Assembly (NCBI GenBank): GCA_963922205.1
Contig: CAWUHX010000067.1
Span: 62,001 to 126,000, forward strand
DNA length: 64,000 nt
Reading direction: 5' to 3'
Source of the DNA: Romanomermis culicivorax
Lineage: Eukaryota > Nematoda > Enoplea > Mermithida > Mermithidae
Shown here: positions 37,275 through 47,800 of the stretch, one piece after another
How the letters are laid out: the number at the start of each line of letters is the position of its first letter
How positions within the stretch are numbered: the first letter of the stretch is position 1
Made by a program: the position numbers and the translations under genes
The notes under the pieces: generated by a model
Databases searched by the model: none
Told to the model about the DNA's origin: nothing
What the model saw: only the letters and a program-made list of their open reading frames with translations

Positions 37275-37302
<28 letters not shown>
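37275..37302 (+). repeat. 28-nt poly(T) tract
   Basis: Uninterrupted T run in the leader of element 2; the sense (minus) strand carries poly(A). It could be a slippage-prone site or the trace of a retroposed sequence. Confidence 0.9.
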
Positions 37303-38287
37303 GACACCGCTCAGCTGACCGAGAAAGGAAAAGGGAAAGGAAAATAACCGAAGACGGGGAATACGGGATTTGGACATACGCGTGTTAAATGTGTAAACAG
37401 TCGGTGTAAAATTTTGGGGCCGGAAAAGTGAGCAATTCCGACAGTTTCCGCCGACATACAAAAAGACTGTACACAATTAACAAATCGCAGCCACGTATGA
37501 CGTCCAGAATCATACGGGGAGGGTGTACTGTATCATGGGGTCAAGGACCACCAACAGTCAGGAGAGGCCGTAAACCCCTACAGCTGTGATACCAGTACCC
37601 GCGTATGGGTATACTGTAGTTACAGTACGGGAATGGGCACAGGCGTACTGTAATGGCACCCACCCGGAGGGCTACAGTATACCACCCAGGATTAGAGGAA
37701 GGGGGGGGGGATGATGGAAAAGAAAACAGATAAGAGAATTTACAACACAGATTTAAGTATGCAGAATGTACAGAATGAATCAGAGGAGAAATACAGAATA
37801 CTCGATATACAACTCAACTCTGGGACAAATAACGCGACTCTGGGGATAAATAACTCGACTCAGAGGGGATTTATTGCTCATAGGGGGTAATACACACGCA
37901 TGAGATAGTTATTTACACATATAGATCACATTTAGATCACTCGTAAGGGCAAATCCCGTCTTACAGTAATTAAATTTGATGTTCAGGGATAAATTCCCGA
38001 CCTACAGTAATAACTCTCGGTGGCACGGGAAAAAATTTCCGACTACAGTAATAACACGCGACGTGAGGTGGGGGTATCCGACCTACAGTAGCGGTAATCC
38101 GAAATAAGGGGCATTCCCGACCCATTAGGCAGTAAACCCGAATTTGGGGGGTCTCCGACTTATTGGATGGCTAGTGCCCAATTTTAAGGGGGCTTGTCCG
38201 ACTTAAAATGGGAGTTGACCCGACCTGGGGGTAGATCCGACCCAAGGGTAAAGTTTTACACTTAAGGGCGAGTGCCAGACTTAAGGT

Positions 38288-38306
38288 CGATTTTCCAGCC
38301 TCGCCA
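38288..38306 (-). other. Putative primer-binding site of element 2
   Basis: On the minus strand the bases directly after the 5' LTR read TGGCGAGGCTGGAAAATCG, starting with the TGG expected opposite a tRNA CCA end. The tRNA was not identified; the start shares TGGCGA with tRNA-Ser-type primers but then diverges. Confidence 0.6.
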
Positions 38307-39769
38307 TGTCACATATTGCGCCATCCATGTCACGTGTATGACATGTGGATTTGGGAGAGCTGGGGAGGTTTGGGTATCGCATCAGGTGATACCGTGTTTT
38401 AGACGTCACATTGATGGTGAACCATATCAGATTGATCCTATTACAGTGAGTAATAGGCTGTGACTCCTGATGGATACTGGCATTTTCCCCAGGATTCCCT
38501 AAATGGCGTTGGGGGCCTAACCTGGCGATTAGTGGCTATAGAGAGGTCTATAGCTGGTTCTCTTGGGTTGTCCTTGGGGTCTTGCTGTAGGGTAATGGAC
38601 AACGCTGCCAGGCTAGGTGCGACAACCCCCGAGTCCTACTCAGTGAGAGTGGGGACAGGGTCACCCGTAAAATGACCTAAATTATGGGGCCCGATTATGA
38701 ACCAGACAGCCCCTTTTTGCCCGAACCTGAGAGGTGGAGGCCCTACTTATCTGTGGAAACCTTGGGAAACCGACTCAGGAAGGATTTCCCAACAAATAAC
38801 CCACAAATAACAACAATCCCCTGAGAAGACTCACCTAGTCCTGTTTCTCAAGCGATTACGACGCAACGGGCGGCAAGTCCCTGGATGCTTTCGGTCTTCT
38901 GGCACTGGGAGCGGGGGATGCGATCCTCAAACGTCCTAGGCGGCGAGCGGCGGCGAGCGGCGGCGAGCGGGAGGGAGCGGGAGCGAGCGGGAGGCGAAAC
39001 TCCAACGTTTAATTCACGAACCGGGGCGGTCGGACACCTGGCACTGATGGGCAGCGGGGTACTGTAAACGGTAGGCGGCGGACGCAGTGAACACGGGTAA
39101 ATTTATGCAAATTTATTGATAGTAAGGCGGCAGACGCACAGGTATATAATAAAATTATGCAAATTTGACGAGGAGGCGGCGGACGCGGAGTGACAACTGG
39201 ACGAAAGCTTGGTGAACCCAAGAATGAGCGAAAAACTAAAGAAACATGTCCTTTTAAGGACATGTTTGGCTACAGCTGCAGCTTGGGCGGAGTTTCTCGG
39301 CGCTCAAGCTAACTTCTGCAGCTAGACGCGATGCAGAAGATGCCTATGAGCACATAGACATTTTTTCATTCACATGCGTTTAGCACTGAGGCCGGCTGCA
39401 GTGCCTATGCTAAGCATATGAACGTCTTTAGCTAAAACTTCTTAGCTAGTCGTTTTGCGTAACAAAAACGACGCTAATTTTTGATGATAAGAGGTGCGTG
39501 AGCGCACCAAAAATAGCCATGTGCTCGTGGAGCACGACTGGCGGAAGTTTTTAGCTAAAGGGCCTACTGTAGCCCGCGTTTGTAAAGAAATAAAAATACA
39601 ACAAAACGAAACATAGAAATGCATGAAAAATATAAAAACGAACGTAAAATGCATGTGTAAAAATGAAATAAACAAAAGCATGATCGGGTAATAAACAAAA
39701 CATGAAAAATAACAAAATGTCGGCATGATCGGGATCACGTGACGTTGGAGAATTGAGCGGCACGTGACA
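38307..39769 (-). repeat. 5' LTR of element 2 (right copy)
   Basis: Direct repeat of 23568-25030 with TGTCAC...GTGACA termini. The TSD tcca follows at 39770-39773. Confidence 0.96.
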
Positions 39770-39773
39770 TCCA

Positions 39774-40559
39774 AATGCAACTAAAAATGGACTAACTCTA
39801 CTAGCAAAAACGATTTTAATATACCTAATTTTCATATTTATAATAAAAATGATGTGGGCGTTTACTCTAATGCATAGAACTTTTTACTATTGGCTGTATT
39901 GAGATTCGCTCTTTTAAGAATCGCTGTTTTGAGAATCACTGTTTTGAAACTTCGCTGTAATGAGAATCGATGTTTTGAGACTTCACTGTTTTGAGTCTCG
40001 CTATTTTGAGTTTCGCTATATTGGGGACACGCTACATAAAATGCTTCCAAATAGAAAATAAGTGACACAAATTAGTACTGTCGTCAAAATCGTTTGAATT
40101 AGAGCTCTTACTGTAAAAGTTTTCAGCCGAAAAGTTGTGGTTAGTTCAGTATGCTCACAAATTATGTATTATTCATCAGCCAATCGTGAAAAATCTGAAT
40201 ACTACTTGCTTTCCACTTTAGAAGCATTTTAAGAAAAACAAACTATAGTCGGTAAGGAAGTCTGGAAAAATCTGTTTGATATTATGGTGTTTTTTAACAT
40301 GATAAAATTTACGGGTGTAAATGAGACAACAGTGCATCAGCACAAAGGGCCTGTGGCCTAAGGCTGCGTTTTTGCAATACCGGAAAGTTCATTTTGAAAT
40401 AATCGATGCAGCTATCCCGTGAGAAAGTACGTTTGATTCGGAAAAAATCTGCACCTGACAATGTTAACATACACAGTTAAGTTAACAGCTCAATTTTCTC
40501 GATATGTTTTGTGTGCAGGAGTTAAGCTGCAACTGACCTGCAGCTTAACGGCAAGGTCA
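39774..40559. repeat. Host spacer with short tandem repeat at 39896-40035
   Basis: About ten degenerate 13-16 bp units (ttttgag..tcgctg) lie at 39896-40035, the reverse complement of the repeat at 8165-8265. The following 40069-40240 resembles 820-990. The rest is AT-rich with no gene. Confidence 0.65.
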
Positions 40560-41566
40560 GTTCCCAAATGAGCGATTCCCATGCGGGTGATTCCAATTAA
40601 GCGAATTCCCATTGGGGCAATCCTAAATGAGGCAATCCTGACGGGCGATAGAGAATGTATTAATACTTTCTTCAGACTTTCCTTCTTTACCTCATTTTTC
40701 TTTGTATACATTTCTTCTTTCTTTCGTCCTGTGTGTTGCTTATATTTTCGTTTATGTATGTTTTTGCATTTTTATCTTTTGTCTCCGCTTTCTTTCATTT
40801 TTTTCTCTTGTCATCTATTTTTTTTGCTAATGAAACAACACATTACAAGTTGTCATTTTTAATAAGCATTATCTCCCATGTAATTGGTTCACAATTCGGC
40901 ACGCTCTATTTCCTATTTAATTTTATCCTTTGTCATTTTTCTTCATTGTTACTTACTTTTCATCTTAGTTTTTTGCTTTTACTTCTTTATCTTTTTCTCT
41001 TTCTATTCTCCTCATCTTTTCTTATTTTTTGATTCTTTTTTCACATAATTTTTTCTTTCTTCTTTGCTGCTTTCCATATCTTGCTTCTTCTTTCTTGTCA
41101 CTTTTTTTATGTTTTTTTTTCTTATGATTTTTCACTTATTCTTAATGTCTTTATTTTTGTTGACGTTTCCTTTCGCTTGATCTTTTGTTTCTACCAGTAT
41201 TCTTTTGTTTGTATTTTTATGAAGATTTTCGCACTTACAACGATGAGAGACTCAAGCACGCCGAACCGTACAACAGGAGACTACGGTTAAAATGACAACT
41301 TATAATGTATTGTTATGAGCAGAAGAGAAAATCTGATGACGAGAAGGAAGAAAATGAAAGAAAGCAGAGACAAAAGATGAAAACGTAAAAACATACATGA
41401 ACGAAAACATAAGCAATGCAATCCACACAGAAAACGGAAGAAAAAAGAAATACATATACAAAGAAAATGTGAGGTGAAGAGGGAAAATATGAAGAAAGTG
41501 TTATTAGATTGTTGATTGCTCGTTTGGAATCACCCAATCGGGAATTTGCTCATTTGGGACTTCGAT
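40560..41566. mobile_element. Fold-back element A with about 300-bp inverted arms
   Basis: The left arm (about 40560-40860) and right arm (about 41290-41566) are inverted copies: 'gtatgtttttgcatttttatctttt' on the left matches 'aaaagatgaaaacgtaaaaacatac' on the right. The tips are short tandem repeats of the type cgaattcccaatggag. The middle is T-rich. Phe-rich open frames in it are composition artefacts. A second copy lies at about 56472-57828. TSDs were not resolved. Confidence 0.82.
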
Positions 41567-42459
41567 TACATGAGTTAATTAAGTTTCAGTTCAGCTGGTG
41601 CTTGCCTGTTTGATGAAAGCGGCCAAATCAACTATTCCCCAAAAAATTATGAAAATTAGTGCAAACAATTTTCAAGACAGGTCTCTTCTCACTTCTTCGA
41701 TTAGGAAGAATAAAAAACACGACTGTTACTTGATTTTTGTTCATTTTACAATGATTCTAGTTCCCGTCGCCGTGATCACTCAAAAGTCGTTACAAAATTA
41801 TTTTACTTTCATATATTTTCGTCGAATATAAACCGTTCCCAGCAATATGGGGATTATCAAAGGAAAAATTTCGTACAGCGCGAATTAACAAACTAATCGA
41901 CTAATAATGGAACGAGAAGGCAAAAAAGCTGAAACACTGTATAAGAGACAAAAGCAGTTATTAAAAACTCGCAAATATTTTCATGAGCTCGTTGACATGG
42001 AGAGTTTGCGAACAAACGTATAGATCAAAAAAAAAAAAATCAAACCAGTATCGTATATAGCACAGAAATTCGTAAAAAATTAAATATACAGTTACTGTAT
42101 AATTATAGACATTTCAGTAAGCCGTAGAAAATATTACTTGAGATTATACTCCATTCATTTTGAAATGATCGATGTAGCGGTCGGAGTTAAGGCAAACGCA
42201 GCCCTAAGAAATCGAAAAATCAGTTTTGATAATCTTTAAATTATTGAACGAATAATCATGAAGGATCCTGTATCATGAGGAAAAAATTGACTGATAAGGG
42301 TCAACGAGCCTTTCATAATTTTGAATAAAAGTTTGGTTGCGACCTCGCTGCATCGATCACTCTAAAATGAATAGAGCATTGTGCCGATCATACAATCTTT
42401 AAGAGAATTTTGAAACAAAATGAACATTCATATTTCTGGAATTTTTACTTAGTACGGTC
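41567..42459. other. AT-rich intergenic DNA with a small inverted-repeat element (42146-42376)
   Basis: Left 'ctccattcattttgaaatga' plus 'tcgatgtagcggtcg' (about 42148-42183) is answered in inverse near 42345-42376 (cgacctcgctgcatcgatca, then ctaaaatgaatagagc). Related words occur near 5690 and 47895. No gene is seen. Confidence 0.55.
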
Positions 42460-44307
42460 CAGGGTTTTTTTAGGCCAATTAGGAGCCATGGCCCCTAAAA
42501 ATTCTGATTGGCTCCTAAAAATTTAGGGGCACAAGCCAAATTGGCTTGTAAAAATGAGAGCCTAACTACCCTTTTTGATTAGGCTATAGGGCTTCCTGTG
42601 CGGAGATGGATTTTTATGCATTATAAAACGAAAAATACCGAAAATTTTCCGGCGCTTCGCGCCGGATTTCAAATCATTTATGATTCTTGGTATCATTACT
42701 GTTGTGCGGTTAGAAAATGTCATCTTAGCTTATGCTTATAGCTTTCAGAAACTAGCATGTTATGGATGAATGTTTGACCTTGTATGTTTTTTCCCCACGT
42801 ATTTGACAACAATTAAGATTTTCCTAGATTAGCTTTACTTTTTGCATTTGGAAAATGATTGAAACATCCACATGGGAGAATGACAGAGGTGCTATCTGAA
42901 GAAGCCAATTAGATCCATTGTTGCTCACCTAATTTTTGAATTCTAGTGTTTGCCCCACAGAAAACTCATTGAATTCACTGAAAAAATAGACCCTTCATGC
43001 AGGAAAAAGATTCCCAACACAATAGAATATCGTAATCTAAAATTTTCTTTCAGTGCTAAGCGCCGGAGATATTCAAGTCCGAAGTAAAATATCTATCGCG
43101 CTTTTTTATGTTATAGATCATGTGAAAACAATCGCTTTTGATAAATAATTGTGATTGGTAAATTACTGGCTCCAGATATATAAGATCCAAAAAGGAGGTA
43201 AAATGTTTGACCTCTTCCGCCAACCAAATGGTGCAAAGATCGGTCATCGCCAGTTGCAGCAGAATGTGATGAAAAATGCATTTTCCAACATTTTAGAGGC
43301 CTCGAAATTAAAATTTTTCGGCGCCAGGTACCGAACAACATACATGTAACGGAGCCCCGAGGTCTGGGGGGGGGGGGGTTGGGCGACTTTTTTGCGGCCG
43401 GGGGTCAGTAATTCCCAAAATTTTTGGGGGAGGGGTCTCTCAAGGAAAAAAATTCGATTTTTTTCACGAAAAAAGTCCGAAAAATAGTTTAAAAAATAGT
43501 CACTTTTCCCTAAAAAGACCGAAAAAATGTATCCATGGTGCGAAGCGCCAAGAAAATTCACATTTTTTACCATTTTTCGTTCAAAAATTCCCATTTTTAA
43601 TCAAAAAATTGACATTTTTCAGTATTTTTCCGACCAAAAGTATGGGGGTCCCTACGGCTACCATACGGCTAGCCATTGGATTGGAAAATCCTGGGGGGGG
43701 GGGGCGGTTGCCCAATGGCTAGCCATATGGTCGACGATTTCTGGGGGGGGGGGGTTCCCATAGCACTTCCCCCCAATTACATGTATGCCGAACAAGTTAC
43801 TTTAGCTAGACTTCTGATTTCTTTCTAAAAACTCAAGAAATTCAATTTTAGAAGTCAGGAACTGATGCGAAGTGAATGAAATACAAGTGAAGTAACTTTT
43901 AATCATTTTTCTGGTGAAATTAAGTGAATTTATCAATTTTATAGTGAGCAAGTAAAAATTATAATCCATGCAACTAAATTTTTCCCCAAGTTGCAGATCA
44001 ATGTGGTTTGTGTGAAAAAGCCCTGATGATGAATTTGAATGATGACTGATGATTTTGATTTGTGAGCCTTATTATTCTGGGTGTGATTAAAAATGTATTC
44101 AAAATGATTGATCTGTTACATATGTGGAATTCTTTTTGAAGATTTTGAAGAGTGTTTTTGACTAAATTTGTTGAAAAAAACATTGTTTTTTACTACCACA
44201 TTTATTTACATACTTTTCAGTTTTGGCTTGTTGGAATTCCTTTTGGCCTGTAAAATTTTGACCTTAGGAGCCAAATGGCCTGTCGGGAAAAAACCAAAAA
44301 AACCCTG
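42460..44307. mobile_element. hAT-type non-autonomous element (CAGGGTTTTTT ends), with a nested MITE
   Basis: Ends CAGGGTTTTTTTA and (reverse complement) CAGGGTTTTTTTGG. Perfect 8-bp TSD gtacggtc at 42452-42459 and 44308-44315. Subterminal regions repeat words such as aggagccatgg and ttggcttgt. A hairpin CCGGCGCTTCGCGCCGG is at 42649-42665. No transposase frame. It lies just downstream of the USP9X-like gene and contains a second element at 43339-43787. Confidence 0.93.
43339..43787. mobile_element. hAT-type MITE (CATACATGTAA ends, G-runs) nested in the 42460-44307 element
   Basis: Ends catacatgtaa on the left and ttacatgtatg on the right are perfect inverted repeats. Perfect 8-bp TSD ccgaacaa at 43331-43338 and 43788-43795. 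The interior has runs of 8-13 G near 43368, 43692 and 43743. A truncated relative starts at 63851. Confidence 0.94.
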
Positions 44308-44391
44308 GTACGGTCTACTAGCGATGTAGAAATTATTATATTCACGATAACGTATATATTACAGGAATTGAAAAACAATAAAATTCCAGTT

Positions 44392-44397
44392 TTTATT
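44392..44397 (-). terminator. Candidate AATAAA polyadenylation signal of the USP9X-like gene
   Basis: AATAAA on the minus strand about 125 nt downstream of the stop codon at 44521-44523, in AT-rich sequence. Position and motif fit a 3' end signal, but such motifs are common by chance at this base composition. Confidence 0.5.
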
Positions 44398-44520
44398 TCT
44401 TTCAAATTTTGCAGTTTAGAAATATTCAAAATTGGCACAATTTAAATTTTGCGTTTGCTCGAAAAATCGTAAAAATTACGTACATTAAAATCCAACTTCG
44501 ACCGATTACATTTTCGAATT

Positions 44521-44820
44521 TCAATCCATCGATAAACGCCTGAGACGCTGAATGGTCGAATTTGCGTCCTCGTCGTCTCCTTCTTCTTCGTCCATTCGGA
44601 CGCCGTTCGATTTGTCGACTAGGATGGCTCGAACGGCGGTTCGACGCGCATCGGGACTTTGAACGTCGGCCGGTGCCGGAGGACTCGTAGACCTATCGTC
44701 ATCGCCGGGCGACGTTTCCACCGACGATGAACAACAATTGACGCCGAGATCGAGCGGCGGCGTCGCGGCTTTTCGTTCCAGAATGACGTCACCGGGCGAC
44801 GAACTACACTCGAGTTTAAC
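44521..44820 (-). CDS. Last exon of the USP9X-like gene, lineage-specific acidic tail
   Basis: Acceptor ttttacag|GTT at 44821, open to TGA at 44521-44523, 99 codons. It joins in phase to the exon ending at 45608. The sequence is rich in Ser, Asp, Glu and Pro, with R-x-x-R-L-S-M-D at the end. It does not resemble the long helical C-terminus that follows the same point in animal USP9X. Confidence 0.75.
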   Translation of the reverse strand, partial: VKLECSSSPGDVILERKAATPPLDLGVNCCSSSVETSPGDDDRSTSPPAPADVQSPDARRTAVRAILVDKSNGVRMDEEEGDDEDANSTIQRLRRLSMD

Positions 44821-47800
44821 CTGTAAAATCTTCTAATGTGAAAAATTGTGAAATTCAAAATTTATACCGTACGTTAAAAATAAAGAACCGAAATCATTAT
44901 CCCAATTTGAAAATTTCGTAAACAATTTTTGTTTGATGATATAGATTTTCAACAGATTTTTTCAATTTTTCAGAAAAATTTTTTTAAACAAATTTTTCAT
45001 ATTTAAATCGATTTTTCTAACGATATAGAATTTTTCTAACGATATAGAATATAGAAAATCGTTGATTGGTCAGGTATATTAAGCAAGAGCTAGAGCCCGT
45101 TCTAAATTTTTGATTATTTTTACAAAGAAAATGAGGACTGTTGCATTGTTCAACCAAATTTATCCCTTTTTATGAAGAAAGATGATGCCATTTTTTTCTT
45201 CTAGATGTTTTTACAAGCTTCCATATCAGATTTCAGTTGACACGAATTCCAGATTTAAAAGTGCCTCAAAAAAAGACTTGTCGCTAAAGACTTTTTTAGC
45301 ACGAACTGCAATTCTTACTGACTGATGTTAGGAACCTCGAAGCTCAAGAATTTTTGAAGAGATTTCGAAAAAACCGCCATGATGCGATAGTTGCCTTATT
45401 TTCAGGTCAAACGGCTTTTAAGTTGTTAAATAATGAAACAATCGTAAGATTCTAATGGGAAATTTTTTCATACATTTAATGACGAAAAAACACGATTGTG
45501 AAACTTTGTGTACAATAAATTTGAATTTCGAAATTTCGGTACAAATCTTCTTCGTGCAGTTCTATGTAAACATTTTCGAATTTGAAGGACTGAAAAATGT
45601 TACTCACATCTTCTTCGTTATCCGACACAGTTATCCGTTTACTAGTTTTATTCCGTGTAATGGGCGATAAATTGAAAACCCTGAGCAAAGCCGTCAAAAT
45701 GTTCAATAATTTTTGTGCTTCGCTATTGTAAGATCCGCCGGCATTACCGCCGCAGCATCGTTGATTATCGACTAAATTCGTAAGATCGGACGTCAATTTC
45801 AACAATAAAACTGGTAAATCCAGCCGGGTCAATTGACTTTTCTGAAAGAGGGATACAAAACACGTTTTCGCATAATTTTTACAACAAATTTGATTTAAAA
45901 AGTGAAATTCGAATGACGACTGCGAAAGTAATTTGCTGATAACATTTTTGTCGAACACAAATGGTACTAAAAATATGCGATCGAAAATTGGATAATTTGC
46001 AACATGTTTTAGAAACTGAATCAAGCTAGACAAAAGGAACAATAATCGTTTTGCATCAGATAAGCATTTTATGGGATAAAAAACATTCCGCCTTTTATGA
46101 AAATTTCAGCAAAGGTATTAAAAAAATAATTCGTCGAAATTGCTTCATATGTAACCTGAGAACACTCGTTTATGGAGCTTGTAAAAAAATTTCGCTTCTT
46201 AAAAAACTCACGTATGTAGGTCCAAGACCAGCGTAATAATACATGTTAAGTAAATATTCTCTCAAGTGCCTGAATCGAGAATCATTAGCGGCATACGCCG
46301 TATTGTTGTGCACGTATAAATTATTATCCTTTCTTAATTGATCGATTAGAGTTTTGAGCAAACAGTCGGACAAGCTTTCGTCGGGAGACGATAAGTATCG
46401 ACCTGGAATATAGATACATAAACCGAGCCTCTTTTTAAAAGTTCATCGAAGAAATGATAAAAAACAATTAGAAAATAACAATACAATATCTAATCTGCAT
46501 ATCATAGATACAGAGTGATTAAACTTCGAATGATACATACTTATCAAGATTGATTGTTTTAGAAATCCACTTCTGATGTCTTACTTGGAATCGTAGTTAT
46601 TTTCGAAGCTAAATCGTCGACAGAAAACTGAGCCAAACACATCAAAATTCGACCGAAAGTTAATCGGATCTATATGTACAAAAAATGATTATATTCTTGT
46701 CCAACAGTTCAAAAATAAATTTCCTTATTTATGTATACATACATCAGGATGGGGTGCCTCTAATAAAAATTCAGAGAATCTAGTCGGAATTCTGTACAAA
46801 ACGTCCTGCGCGAACCAATGTCGAGCGGCTGGGCATAGGCGAAACGCCGGTTCAAAAACGTCCGAAGCCCATTCTTGCAGAGTATTGCAACTATAAAAGA
46901 AACGCAAGTTCAAAACGTGAAAAACAGAGAACGCAGCCGGTGCTACTGTAAATTGTGCTTCGCTCGAAAGCCAGTCGTTAATAAAAATTTGACGGCCATT
47001 TGAACGCTCAATAGTAGTAAATGATCACCAGCGGGAGTCTGTAAATGAAATTATTTTATTGATGAAAAAAAATCCACAACTTTTCTAATTTCTATCGGTC
47101 AATTGCTAGGAACAACATTTGATAAAGCATTTTGTCATAATTGTTACAATGCTTGAAAATCACGACGGTAGAAAACAGAATTCCAAAGTGTCCTAAAAAT
47201 AAACATTACTTCCTACTATGACTCGCGAGAGTAATGCACGAATCAAAGTGCAGCATGTAATTCACAGTCAAACTTCGACTTTGGATACAAGCAATTAGTA
47301 CTTAATTACAACATTAATAATTGACAAGTTTCTTCTGTCAAAATTAAAAACTCACCACACGTGTACCAATCCGTTTCAAAATTAAAGGATTCGCCGAGCA
47401 CATATTTCTCATAAACTGGAAATATTCTGGAGTATATTGATTTCGCTCATGCATAGACTTGGTATTTTTCCGTTTAACGTTCGTTTCTAGTCTGCTAGAC
47501 ATACGTTTAAATTGTTTGGGATCTACATTAGGTACAAATAGAAGCACTATATATTTTGGGATTATTCTTTTTAGATTATCAAACATACGGATATCCAGTG
47601 AATTTGCAGAATTCACTATATTCGACATCGCCGCATCAACGTCCTTTGTCGCGTCGAGTTTTTCATAAAAAAGAATATAAGCGTTCCACCATCTTTTACA
47701 CAACCGTTTTTGTATTCTAGAAATATCAAAATGGAATTCTTCACGAATTTTCATATATATATTTAATGAACAATAACGTATTTCTACCTTCGGCAGTAAG

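Larger units (their letters stand above)
34667..38306 (-). other. 3.6-kb 5' leader of element 2
   Basis: Between the 5' LTR and the Gag start. It holds a primer-binding site next to the LTR, degenerate repeats built on cccgac.tacagtaa (about 37930-38130), a 28-nt T run on the plus strand (37275-37302, an A run in the sense RNA), the GACGTC array (36541-37137) and a few short open frames. One of these, 34965-35318 (-), encodes 117 residues with a hydrophobic, signal-peptide-like N-terminus; nothing else supports it as a gene. Confidence 0.75.
23568..39769 (-). mobile_element. Element 2: complete Ty3/Gypsy LTR element with envelope glycoprotein between Gag and Pol
   Basis: Two 1463-bp direct repeats (23568-25030, 38307-39769) have TGTCAC...GTGACA ends and differ at three sites I could find. 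A perfect 4-bp TSD, tcca, lies at 23564-23567 and 39770-39773. Total length is 16,202 bp. On the minus strand the order is 5' LTR, 3.6-kb leader with tandem arrays, a 3038-codon frame (34666 to 25550), a short 3' region and 3' LTR. RT, RNase H and integrase are in Ty3/Gypsy order. Its base composition is richer in G+C than the flanking host DNA. Three differences per LTR pair and an open 9.1-kb frame indicate a recent insertion. Confidence 0.96.

Noticed and set aside
40581..41290. Phe/Leu-rich open frames in fold-back A (and the same in fold-back B)
   Set aside because: T-rich inverted arms give poly-Phe-like frames on one strand in both arms; composition artefacts, not membrane proteins.
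43244..43594. 116-codon minus-strand frame across the nested MITE
   Set aside because: Spans the junction of two transposons and consists of Phe/Lys runs and Pro runs from G tracts.
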